Source of the DNA: Gammaproteobacteria bacterium
GTDB taxonomy: Bacteria > Pseudomonadota > Gammaproteobacteria > Arenicellales > Poriferihabitantaceae
Direction of reading: 5' to 3'
Length of the DNA stretch: 43,162 bases
NCBI GenBank assembly: GCA_024644945.1
Contig: JAHEGU010000028.1
Coordinates: forward strand, 1 to 43,162
Both the position numbers and the translations under genes were made by a program. Within the stretch, counting starts at the first letter, position 1; the number at the start of each line of letters is the position of its first letter. This document shows positions 35,025 to 43,162 of this stretch, piece by piece. Below the pieces are notes generated by a model, which had not been told where the DNA came from, did no database searches, and worked only from the letters and a program-made list of their open reading frames with translations.

Positions 35025-35142
35025 CCGTGGAGTTTTCCAATATGGTTTTGGGAGGCAACATCCTTTTGGTTTCACACCCAATCTACCCACTACGTTTTCT
35101 ACTTTCCAGGCATGTATACCGCAAAGCATCTATGAGTTGCGG

Positions 35143-35871
35143 TTACAAGATGGTATTTTCGTAGTGATGCTTTTTGGTATTACAGCGGCTGATTCTCAGC
35201 TCTACCGGAGATTTGTTTAAGGTTAGTGCAACACGCTCTATTTCGAGTAATGGCGTCCCCGCCTGCAAATTCAGAAGTGACGCATCATGTTTTGTGGCTG
35301 CGACTGCTCGCAGCTGCTCTTCCGCGCTATGGATAGTAATGCCGAATTGCTTCTCGTAAAGCTCATAAAGCATGTTTGGCAGATTGCCGCTGTCCAACTC
35401 ATCCCAATCTTTGAATAAATGCCCTGGCAGTGTGATGGTCTCGATCATAGTAGGGCTCGAGGATAAATTTCGCACTCTCTCTATTCGTATGATATCTGCA
35501 CGGTCTTTCAACTTCAGTTTTAAAGCCTCGCCGTGTGATGCATGTCTTCTGTGACATCGTAATACTTTACTGTCAGGCATTACTCTATGTCCTTTGGCGT
35601 CGACAATGTGGAAAAAGTGGAAAAGTGCTCTTTGGCTGTCATGGTTTGAGACAAAAGTTCCACGACCTTGCTTTCTTCTGAGCACGTTATATTCGACTAG
35701 CTCTGTTATTGCCTTGCGCACAGTGCCCTGACTGACCCCCAGTTCCTGTGACAGGTTCATTTCACTCGGAATAGAATCTCCTGGCAACCAATCTCCTTTG
35801 CTGATCTTTGCAATGAGAAGCTCTCTTATTTGGATATAGAGCGGCATCGCGCCTTTTCCAGCTGTAATCAT
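35143..35871 (-). CDS. GntR family regulator with UTRA domain (HutC subfamily)
   Basis: 242-residue transcription factor. The N-terminal winged helix (about 5-70) has PLYIQIRELLIAKISKGDWL, IPSEMNLSQELGVSQGTVRK and LRRKQGRGTFVS. The remainder is a UTRA ligand-binding domain with SSPTMIETITLPGHLF and LLEIERVALTL. I chose ATG 35871; a TTG at 35895 would add eight residues. It is divergent from suyA, so it probably represses suyAB until a C3-sulfonate is sensed. Confidence 0.88.
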   Translation of the reverse strand: MITAGKGAMPLYIQIRELLIAKISKGDWLPGDSIPSEMNLSQELGVSQGTVRKAITELVEYNVLRRKQGRGTFVSNHDSQRALFHFFHIVDAKGHRVMPDSKVLRCHRRHASHGEALKLKLKDRADIIRIERVRNLSSSPTMIETITLPGHLFKDWDELDSGNLPNMLYELYEKQFGITIHSAEEQLRAVAATKHDASLLNLQAGTPLLEIERVALTLNKSPVELRISRCNTKKHHYENTIL

Positions 35872-36164
35872 TAAATCTTTTGCCTGAATGAACAAACCAT
35901 TGAATGTAGACTGACAGTAAACCCCTAATCTTTAAGGGAAAGTATATGCCCTATATAGAATTGTGGCAAAAAAGATGGTGGATGCGCTACTTGAACTCAC
36001 AAAGCTTTAATCCCCAGCAGCTGCAGAATCGAAGATACTCTAGTAAATTATATAGTTACAGACTTATATAAGACTACTTGACTAATAAAATATATGTGTG
36101 TAGTCTGCTGCACAATTTTTCAAGCTAATTCTTAGCCAATTCCTATATAAATCTGGAGAAAGTA
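35872..36164. promoter_or_regulatory. Divergent control region of the GntR gene and suyA
   Basis: AT-rich 293 bp. Candidate operators are the perfect 10 bp palindrome CTTATATAAG (36063-36072), CTATATAG (35951-35958) and the arms AGACTAC (36071-36077) and GTAGTCT (36100-36106). HutC-type regulators often bind CT/AG-bounded sites with a TATA core, so the first is the best guess. GGAGAAAG precedes the suyA ATG. Confidence 0.35.
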
Positions 36165-36446
36165 ATGGTTGATTTTGTGGTGCATGATGAAGGAGACAGC
36201 GTCGGCGTTGTCGTTGTTGAGGGTGTGAAAGCCGGCGATGAAATTAGCGGCTGGGTAATGGATCAAGATGTGGATATTAAGTTCAAGGCGGTTAGTGATA
36301 TTCCTATTGGACACAAGCTTGCTATTAAGTTAATGAAAGTCGGGGATACGGTGATTAAGTACAGCACTGATATTGGCAAAGTCGTAGCCGACATTGGTAT
36401 CGGTGAGCATGTCCATGTTCACAATATAAAGACCAAGCGCTGGTAA
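36165..36446 (+). CDS. suyA: (2R)-sulfolactate sulfo-lyase, small subunit
   Basis: 93 residues forming the SAF-type domain that is the N-terminal part of altronate dehydratases; in sulfo-lyase it is a separate subunit. MVDFVVHDEGDSVGVVVVEG, then GWVMDQDVDIKF and DIPIGHKLAI, fit SuyA. With SuyB it cleaves R-sulfolactate into pyruvate and sulfite in the cytoplasm. An altronate dehydratase reading is less likely, because the next genes are suyB-like and hpsN-like and no uronate genes are near. The 3' end is duplicated downstream. Confidence 0.88.
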   Translation: MVDFVVHDEGDSVGVVVVEGVKAGDEISGWVMDQDVDIKFKAVSDIPIGHKLAIKLMKVGDTVIKYSTDIGKVVADIGIGEHVHVHNIKTKRW

Positions 36447-36478
36447 TTAATTATCAAAACCAAGCGCTGGCATTTGAC
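36425..36478 (+). repeat. 27 bp imperfect tandem duplication at the end of suyA
   Basis: ACCAAGCGCTGG occurs at 36432-36443, encoding the last residues of SuyA, and again at 36459-36470 after the stop. Including the flanks, two 27 bp units match at about 21 positions. Confidence 0.6.
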
Positions 36479-36522
36479 TAGCAACTCTAAATCCCAAGGC
36501 TTCCTTCCGAGAGAATATATAA

Positions 36523-37698
36523 ATGTATAAAGATTTAAGCACAGCAACGTTTTCAGGTTACCGGCGCGAAAACGGCCGCGTCGGTGTTCGTAACCATGTC
36601 ATTATCCTGCCGGTTGATGACCTTTCAAACGCTGCTTCCGAAGCAGTTGCCAATAATATTAGTGGTGTGATGGCATTGCCTCACCCTTATGGAAGGCTGC
36701 AGTTTGGAGAAGACCTCGAATTGCACTTTCGCACTCTGATCGGTACCGGGGCCAATCCTAATGTTGCCGCAGTTGTTGTAATTGGTATCGAAAATGGCTG
36801 GACACAGCGCATCGTTGAGGGCATAGCCGCTACCGGCAAACCCGTGATCGGGTTTGGTATAGAGCAGCACGGAGATCATGAAACCATTATGGAGGCTTCT
36901 AAGGTTGCGAAGGAGTACGTTCAGTGGGCATCTGAACTGGTTCGTGAAGAAGCACCACTCAGTGAACTCTGGATTTCTACCAAATGTGGCGAATCCGATA
37001 CCACTTCAGGTTGTGGTTCAAACCCGACGGTTGGAAACGCATTCGACAAGATGTATCCGCATGGCGCTACATTGCTTTTTGGGGAAACTTCCGAGGTTAC
37101 CGGTGGGGAGCATCTGGTGGCCGCACGGTGCAGAGACGACGAAGTTCGAGAGCGTTTCATGTTTATGTTCAATCGTTACCAGGACATGATAAATCGCCAT
37201 AAGACCTCCGATCTTTCAGATTCGCAGCCAACCAAAGGAAATATTGAAGGTGGTTTGTCGACCATCGAAGAAAAAGCCCTTGGCAATGTTCAGAAGATTG
37301 GTAAAGAGTGCATCGTGGACGGTGTACTTGATAAAGCCGAGGCGCCTACTGGACCCGGTTTGTGGTTTATGGATTCATCTTCAGCAGCTGCTGAAATGGT
37401 AACCCTGGCGGCAGCGGCAGGATATGTCGCACACTTTTTCCCAACCGGTCAGGGCAATATTATCGGCAACCCGATCATTCCTGTCATCAAAATATGCGCC
37501 AATCCACGCACGTTGCGAACCATGGGCGAGCATGTCGATGTGGATGTTTCGGGTCTGCTGCGCAAAGAAATGTCCCCGAGTGATGCTGGCGATAAGCTGC
37601 TTGAGTCGATGTTCCGGACGGTCAACGGACGGCTGACAGCGGCCGAGGCTTTGGGACACCGGGAATTTGTGCTTACTCGCTTGTATGAAAGTGCGTAA
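36523..37698 (+). CDS. suyB: (2R)-sulfolactate sulfo-lyase, large subunit
   Basis: 391-residue catalytic subunit of the UxaA C-terminal family. It opens [20 protein letters not shown], then [23 protein letters not shown], and the conserved [20 protein letters not shown]; near the end [20 protein letters not shown] matches the SuyB version. Reaction: R-sulfolactate to pyruvate plus sulfite, usually iron-dependent. It lies 76 bp after suyA, with GAGAGAA before the ATG. Both subunits are intact although other genes of the operon are broken. Confidence 0.9.
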   Translation: MYKDLSTATFSGYRRENGRVGVRNHVIILPVDDLSNAASEAVANNISGVMALPHPYGRLQFGEDLELHFRTLIGTGANPNVAAVVVIGIENGWTQRIVEGIAATGKPVIGFGIEQHGDHETIMEASKVAKEYVQWASELVREEAPLSELWISTKCGESDTTSGCGSNPTVGNAFDKMYPHGATLLFGETSEVTGGEHLVAARCRDDEVRERFMFMFNRYQDMINRHKTSDLSDSQPTKGNIEGGLSTIEEKALGNVQKIGKECIVDGVLDKAEAPTGPGLWFMDSSSAAAEMVTLAAAAGYVAHFFPTGQGNIIGNPIIPVIKICANPRTLRTMGEHVDVDVSGLLRKEMSPSDAGDKLLESMFRTVNGRLTAAEALGHREFVLTRLYESA

Positions 37699-37748
37699 AG
37701 CTAGGATCGATTCGCATGAAATTGTCGGGTCGGTAAATAACTGGCCTG

Positions 37749-37770
37749 GTTGATCATAAACATGATCAAC
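37749..37770 (+). other. Perfect 9 bp hairpin after suyB
   Basis: GTTGATCAT-AAAC-ATGATCAAC: two 9 bp arms with a 4-base loop, 50 bp after the suyB stop. No T-run follows. It could be an RNA-processing or stabilising stem separating suyB from the downstream genes, or a protein-binding site. Confidence 0.6.
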
Positions 37771-37783
37771 GACTGGGTGGGTC

Positions 37784-37909
37784 ATGAGTAAGAAAATAGG
37801 TCATTGGTGGCTGGTCTGCAGTGGGCTGCTATTTGGAATTTATTGTCTCAATGTAGCCATGGGAAAAATCGCCCTGGGTTCAGATTGGGAGCCGTTTTTT
37901 TCATCATGA
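37784..37909 (+). CDS. Short membrane protein beside the TRAP relic
   Basis: 41 residues starting MSKKIGHWWLVCSGLLFGIY, one membrane helix (about 8-27), then an abrupt end in FFSS. The early stop and overlap with the permease relic suggest that the original gene was longer and has been fused to the remnant by a deletion. Similar short membrane proteins occur beside TRAP transporter genes, but I cannot name it. Confidence 0.4.
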   Translation: MSKKIGHWWLVCSGLLFGIYCLNVAMGKIALGSDWEPFFSS

Positions 37910-38073
37910 TGGTGACATCTCTGGGGGGTCGGTTTCATAACGCCGCCACTGATATTGAACCTGTTTTCGGTTTCGGGATTGAGGGGGGAGCGATACTTGA
38001 AGTGGCAGCCAAGGCCGTGCCCTATGTATTTGCCATGACCTTTGTCGTGTTTATAATGGCGTTCATACCGTAA
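37891..38073 (+). pseudogene. TRAP transporter large permease (DctM type), C-terminal relic
   Basis: Three short frames together rebuild the end of a DctM-family permease: AVFFIMMVTSL; then, in a second frame, VGFITPPLILNLFSVSG, the conserved ITPPVGLNLFV block; then, back in the first frame, GAILEVAAKAVPYVFAMTFV with a hydrophobic end. At least two frameshifts separate them and the other 350 or so residues are absent. Known dihydroxypropanesulfonate clusters carry a TRAP importer (HpsKLM), so this is probably what remains of it. Confidence 0.7.
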
Positions 38074-38143
38074 TTGTCGCATTGGGCATTATTGTAAGAA
38101 TTCTTATCATCTCTACAAATATCATATTCACAATTGTTGTTAA

Positions 38144-39457
<1,314 letters not shown>

Positions 39458-39521
39458 TCGATTTCCGTTGTTGCCTAATCGAAAATAATGACTGTTAATT
39501 GGCCCCTGCGGCCATAGATCA

Positions 39522-39833
39522 ATGTCAGATTTAATAAGCCCTCGCGAGGAGGGCCGCAGGTCTATGGAACTTGCCAGAAAGCTCAGAGCCAAAGACGGCA
39601 AAATCATTGCATTACATGTCATCGATCAGGCTCCCAGTTTCGCAGATTATTACCTGCCGGCAGAAAATGAAAAGAAAATCCATGAATCCGCCAAAAAGGT
39701 TATTGAGGAACGTATTGGTGCAGACTTCATCATTGCTGGATCTCACAAACCGGAAATGAAGAATTTTTTGCTAGGATCGACTGCGGCGCGTATTGTGCGT
39801 CATGCACCCTGCTCGGTACACGTTATACGCTAA
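39522..39833 (+). CDS. Universal stress protein, shortened
   Basis: UspA-domain protein of 103 aa against the usual 140-150. REEGRRSMELARKL, KIIALHVIDQAP and the ATP-loop region AGSHKPEMKNFLLGSTAARI are clear. The first strand (normally ILVPVDLS) is missing, and about 25-30 residues are absent between AKKVIEE and IGADFIIAG, where a strand and helix should lie. It is probably degenerating. Usp proteins often accompany TRAP transporters, so this may be another remnant of the lost importer. A 9 bp inverted repeat (39505-39513 and 39552-39560) encloses the first ATG; an ATG at 39564 behind GAGGAGG is an alternative start. Confidence 0.65.
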   Translation: MSDLISPREEGRRSMELARKLRAKDGKIIALHVIDQAPSFADYYLPAENEKKIHESAKKVIEERIGADFIIAGSHKPEMKNFLLGSTAARIVRHAPCSVHVIR

Positions 39834-40322
39834 GACCATCACTCTGTTCGATCAGGCTGCATTTGAGAATAGGGCGACTGCCAGACCGCTTCTGTCCCGG
39901 GTCAACATTGCGCAATAGATTCTATCGCTTTATTTGAAGTTTCTCACAAGCTTTAAACCTGATTAAATTCCATCACCAAAACAATCCAACAGGTGCCTCC
40001 ACGAGCGTTCATTTACGGGAAGGCATGCCTCCGCGATAGCCATCGAGTCGGCTCGCGGCAACTGTAGTCAGATTGGATCCATCAGCTGACTGCGTCGCTT
40101 GTGTTCCACAGCACACGGGTGCCGGTAATTGAAAAGTTCTGGTTGCTAACTCTGCATCCGTTCCCGGCCCGAAACGATGGTAAGAAAATTCCGAGTATCT
40201 GATGCAGCCATAAAGACCCTCTTAAGTACAAGGTCAAACTGCCCAAAGCTATTTGACGAAATTCGCCCAATTATATTCTGGTGGGCTACAATGCAATCAC
40301 CGTGTGAACCATCCAATTCCCC
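39834..40322. other. Intergenic region, no gene seen
   Basis: About 490 bp between the Usp gene and the porin. It holds the 10 bp palindrome AGGCATGCCT near 40021, but I see no promoter I trust and no gene relic on either strand. Confidence 0.4.
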
Positions 40323-41672
40323 TTGCAGACATTGAAAAGTTTTTTGGTCTTTCTTCAGTGTTTATTACTTTTGTTTGCTTGTTTAGGTGCGGATTTATAC
40401 GCGCAGCAAGCGACGACTGAAGAGAACAGCACGAAGGAATTGAACGGACTACTCGACAATACGGTTAAAGCAGAAGCAAGCGATGTAACGGGTGTGGGGG
40501 ATGAAAGCGCTCCGACCGATAGGGAAATCCGGGAGCTGAGTGCCGAAGAAGATCCGCTGTCGAGCTCCGAGATTCAACGTGATGCCTCGCGTGAAGAAGG
40601 GGAAAGGAAAGGGGAAGATCGAGCGCCCGCATTCGGTTTCGATCTATACGGCAGCCTCCGTGTCCGTTACCGTGGGCAGGGTAGTGATGGGGCATGGGAA
40701 GACGGCAGTTCGCGGTTAGGCATCGAAGTCGAGCGCCGATTTCCAGAAAAATCTTATCTGTTTGCACGCTATGAAGCTGGTTTCAACCTGCTGGATGCAC
40801 TCGACAGCGATAAAAGCGCGGAAGAATTCAAAGATACCATTTTTACCCGACTTGGCCATGTCGGTCTGGAAACCCCCTCCACTCAGATCATCGCGGGTAA
40901 GAACTGGTCCACATATTACGAGGTGGGGGCGTTCACCGATCGCTTTATGGGTGCCGGAGGGGATGCAAGCGGAGTCTTCAATGCCCAAACCGATGGTGGT
41001 TCAACCGGCACGGGTCGTGCGGATAGAACACTTCAAACAAATCTATCACTAGATTTCCTAACGCACAGAGTGTTCAAGCCGTTTAAACTGAATGCTCAAG
41101 TGCAACATGGAAACGCTATTCCGTTTGGCGGCGATGCGCATTACGGTACAGCCATCGGAATCAGCTCGGTTGTGACTACTGAAAGCGACTTCACTCTTGG
41201 TGTGGCCTATAACCATTCCGAAGTTGATCTCGACGATAATCCATCACTGCGGGACGTTGGCTTATCGGGTGATGCCCGTTCGCTGCTCATTGGCACGCGG
41301 GCAGTTGGCGAGAGATGGTATGCGGGTATAGTGCTCGCCAAAATGAAGAATCACGAGACGACAGATGAGGGCATCTATTTCGATGGCTGGGGTAGCGAAT
41401 TGTATGGACAGTATCAGATATCTGACAGGATCTGGTTTGTCGGGGGATACAATATATTGGAGCCCGATTCCGACCAGGCCCAGGCTGGAGACTACAGAAT
41501 CAGATATCTGATCACGGGTTTGAGATATTCCTTTGATGATTTCAGGCGCATGATTTATGCAAATGTTCGGATCAATGACGGCCTTGATGCCGATGGTACC
41601 CAGGCAGCAAACGTTTACACGATAGGAATAAGGTGGGACCTGACATCGCGAGGATGGCACCCGTCAAATTAA
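40323..41672 (+). CDS. Gram-negative porin with acidic N-terminal extension
   Basis: Outer-membrane beta-barrel of 449 aa. A hydrophobic signal (about 5-27, FLVFLQCLLLLFACLGADLY) is followed by an unusual acidic, polar stretch of about 75 residues (28-103) before the barrel starts with FGFDLYGSLRVRYRG. The later strands (SRLGIEVERRF, YLFARYEAGFN, DTIFTRLGHVGLET, IIAGKNWSTYYEV, TGLRYSFDDF, YTIGIRWDL) resemble trimeric general porins. Periplasmic extensions of this kind sometimes interact with peptidoglycan, but no such motif is clear. The start is a TTG at 40323; an in-frame stop at 40305 leaves no ATG option upstream. Confidence 0.8.
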   Translation: MQTLKSFLVFLQCLLLLFACLGADLYAQQATTEENSTKELNGLLDNTVKAEASDVTGVGDESAPTDREIRELSAEEDPLSSSEIQRDASREEGERKGEDRAPAFGFDLYGSLRVRYRGQGSDGAWEDGSSRLGIEVERRFPEKSYLFARYEAGFNLLDALDSDKSAEEFKDTIFTRLGHVGLETPSTQIIAGKNWSTYYEVGAFTDRFMGAGGDASGVFNAQTDGGSTGTGRADRTLQTNLSLDFLTHRVFKPFKLNAQVQHGNAIPFGGDAHYGTAIGISSVVTTESDFTLGVAYNHSEVDLDDNPSLRDVGLSGDARSLLIGTRAVGERWYAGIVLAKMKNHETTDEGIYFDGWGSELYGQYQISDRIWFVGGYNILEPDSDQAQAGDYRIRYLITGLRYSFDDFRRMIYANVRINDGLDADGTQAANVYTIGIRWDLTSRGWHPSN

Positions 41673-41840
41673 AAATCACGGAAATGACGGGATCAGTATA
41701 CTTATCTTAATCTCTTTATTTGCTCGCTGTATTTCTTGACCATCCAAGACAACAGCTGCATGGTGATCAAGAGTGTTGAAAGCGGTTCCTGATGTCTCCA
41801 CTGAAAGTTAAGTAAACTGTCCCCGGAATTGAATTTAATA

Positions 41841-42403
41841 ATGAAGAAGTTAATCCAAGCTATACCGGCGTCCATTATTCCGGTCGGGTTTGCCGTATTC
41901 TGCGCGCCTGCTTTTGCCGACTGGATAAATCCCACCGGCGTGCGAAGCAAGCCTGGGCGATTGAAGAGGCGTTAATTGCTAACCGCCCGGCGCATTAAAC
42001 TGATTTTTAGAACAACTACCAGGCGCTTGAAAAAGATCTGCTGGCGCTGGATGAGAAAATCAAGGCGATGGTTTCAACGGCGCCGGATTACAAATAGCTG
42101 GCCTCTCACCCGGTCTATCAATACCTTGCCCGAAGATACGGTCTTGATATTAAAAGTGTGTTGTGGGAACCGGAAATGTCTCCGAGTGAACAGAAGTGGG
42201 TGGAGCTCCAGCGGATTCACGCTAACCACTCGACCACGGCCATGATCTGGGAAGGTCAACCGAAGGAAGTCACGCAAAATAAGTTGCGCTCGATGGATAT
42301 CGAAAGTATCGTTTTTAATCCATGTGCGAATACATGCGAAAGCGGAAATTTCCTCAGCGCAATGCAACGTAATATCGAAAATCTGGAGAAGCTGTATCCT
42401 TAA
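41841..42403 (+). pseudogene. Metal ABC transporter substrate-binding protein (ZnuA-like), degraded
   Basis: It begins with a sound signal peptide (MKKLIQAIPASIIPVGFAVF to CAPAFA), then loses frame. Pieces with stops follow: NNYQALEKDLLALDEKIKAM, a stop, then SHPVYQYLARRYGLDIKSVL, WEPEMSPSEQKWVELQ, AMIWEGQPKEV and IESIVFNPCAN, which match the C-terminal half of zinc/manganese-binding cluster A-1 proteins (SHPVYQYLARRY, WEG and VFxPCxN blocks). Most of the N-terminal lobe is deleted. No permease or ATPase gene is next to it. Confidence 0.8.
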
Positions 42404-42442
42404 TCGACTTCAAACGCTACGATCATGAAAAAGCTCCACACG

Positions 42443-42467
42443 CGTTTAAAGTTATAGTGTTTAAACG
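42443..42467. other. AT-rich 8 bp hairpin
   Basis: CGTTTAAA (42443-42450) and TTTAAACG (42460-42467) form a perfect stem with a 9-base loop, 40 bp after the pseudogene. No T-run. Possibly a vestigial terminator of the lost gene. The rest of 42404-42676 holds no gene I can support. Confidence 0.35.
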
Positions 42468-42676
42468 AGGTCAAAAAGATCATTTTCTGGCCATTGAGTG
42501 TTGCTCTCGCTAGCAGAATTCTAGCCCAGCCTCCTGAGCGGACTTTCACCAGTTAATTCGGTAAGCGCTTGCCCGTCAAAACTGTATTTCATTGGATATT
42601 TGAAATTAGTAGGTGCGTTCAGAGGAATACTGACGATTAATCCAAAGATTTTTCAAAGACCTTCAAGGGCTGCATG

Positions 42677-43162
42677 TTAGATCGTAGCTGGGAAGGTTAA
42701 GATAAAGGTTAAATTATTTATGGCGCCTGCATCGCAATCAACCGCGCCTTGATTTGTTGCGGTGACCGGCACATTGAGACCAGGTCCAGCGGCAGTGAGA
42801 TCTGATTGGGTGATGGTATAAATTTGGGTGTCCGTATCCTGCTGTTGCGGAAGGGGCGCGCCCGTGTTGCCGACTAAGGGTGTAAGAACTGGGCCACCGT
42901 TAAAAGCGATCTGCCAGGCTTCCATATTCGGACCTTCATTACCAGTAAGATCACCGTTCGCAGTCACCGTTAGTGTGCCATCGCCAGTTGGGGTAAATCC
43001 ACCAGTGGCCCAATCGAACAGAAAAGGTGCCGGATCAGGAACCGGTGTGCCGGTTCCTAACAATGCTGCCGGGCAAAGTTCACCAGACGACAATGTCTGA
43101 GAAAAAGTGGCACGAGTGGGGCCACTTCGCGGAACACTGGTCTGAGCGTGTGCAGGAAGCAG
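42677..43162 (-). CDS. Secreted protein of unknown function (5' end beyond window)
   Basis: The minus-strand frame is open to the window edge. The first visible residues (LLPAHAQTSVPRSG) look like the end of a signal peptide cleaved after AHA. The mature part is Gly, Thr and Pro-rich (TGTPVPDPAPFLFDW, GDGTLTVTANGDLTGNEGP, TDTQIYTITQSDLTAAGPGL) and appears beta-rich, with two Cys (in GELCPAALL and VDCDAG) that may form a disulfide. No family recognised. Ends in LTFPATI. Confidence 0.6.
   Translation of the reverse strand: MLPAHAQTSVPRSGPTRATFSQTLSSGELCPAALLGTGTPVPDPAPFLFDWATGGFTPTGDGTLTVTANGDLTGNEGPNMEAWQIAFNGGPVLTPLVGNTGAPLPQQQDTDTQIYTITQSDLTAAGPGLNVPVTATNQGAVDCDAGAINNLTFILTFPATI

Noticed and set aside
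36165-37698. Altronate dehydratase split into two genes
   Set aside because: Separate small and large subunits, the hpsN neighbour and no uronate-pathway gene point to sulfolactate sulfo-lyase.

Overview
The window looks like a chromosomal piece from a free-living or host-associated marine gammaproteobacterium. I infer this from the protein families (class I fructose-bisphosphate aldolase, OprO/P-type and other porins, HdeD, an octopine/histidine-type ABC importer, C3-sulfonate catabolism), not from a marker gene. I see no rRNA, tRNA, CRISPR array, prophage or intact insertion sequence. Intact large genes sit beside many decayed ones (ureD, a transporter fragment, an IS91-type transposase relic, a TRAP permease relic, a metal-binding protein, a shortened Usp). 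This suggests a genome losing dispensable functions.

Layout. 1-1250 (minus): start of a urease operon, with a thrice-frameshifted ureD, ureA and the first codons of ureB. 1839-2650: four tiny membrane proteins. 3209-4180: exported metallo-beta-lactamase-fold protein with a terminator. 4396-6646 (minus): NTP/NDP-exchange-like carrier and a Tat-exported aldo/keto reductase. 6966-14206: the most unusual part. A 1029-residue protein built of 65 copies of an 11-residue repeat is divergent from an operon for a Family 2A-type encapsulin shell, a disordered Pro/Ala-rich acidic protein, a DUF4395 membrane protein and a membrane-anchored thioredoxin-thioredoxin reductase fusion. A perfect FNR box lies in the shared intergenic region. 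14466-16351 (minus): carrier relic, aldolase, transposase relic, HdeD. 16691-19793: polar amino acid ABC importer. 20048-32126 (minus): complete glycogen operon glgC-glgA-glgB-glgP-glgX-malQ. 33113-39833: C3-sulfonate (dihydroxypropanesulfonate/sulfolactate) region with porin, YczE-like protein, GntR regulator, suyAB, hpsN and relics of a TRAP transporter and a Usp. 40323-43162: a porin, a metal-binding-protein pseudogene and the end of a secreted protein.

How the parts may work together. The glycogen operon covers synthesis (GlgC, GlgA, GlgB) and breakdown (GlgP, GlgX, MalQ). HpsN would oxidise R-dihydroxypropanesulfonate to R-sulfolactate, and SuyAB would cleave that to pyruvate and sulfite, under the divergent GntR regulator; the usual TRAP importer is reduced to a relic. 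The encapsulin operon lacks every cargo family I know for Family 2 shells (cysteine desulfurase, terpene cyclase, polyprenyl transferase, xylulose kinase). Its partners are an intrinsically disordered protein and a thiol-redox module whose reductase has lost the usual NADPH-phosphate-binding arginines. I regard this locus, with its divergent repeat protein, as the best candidate for an undescribed system in the window.
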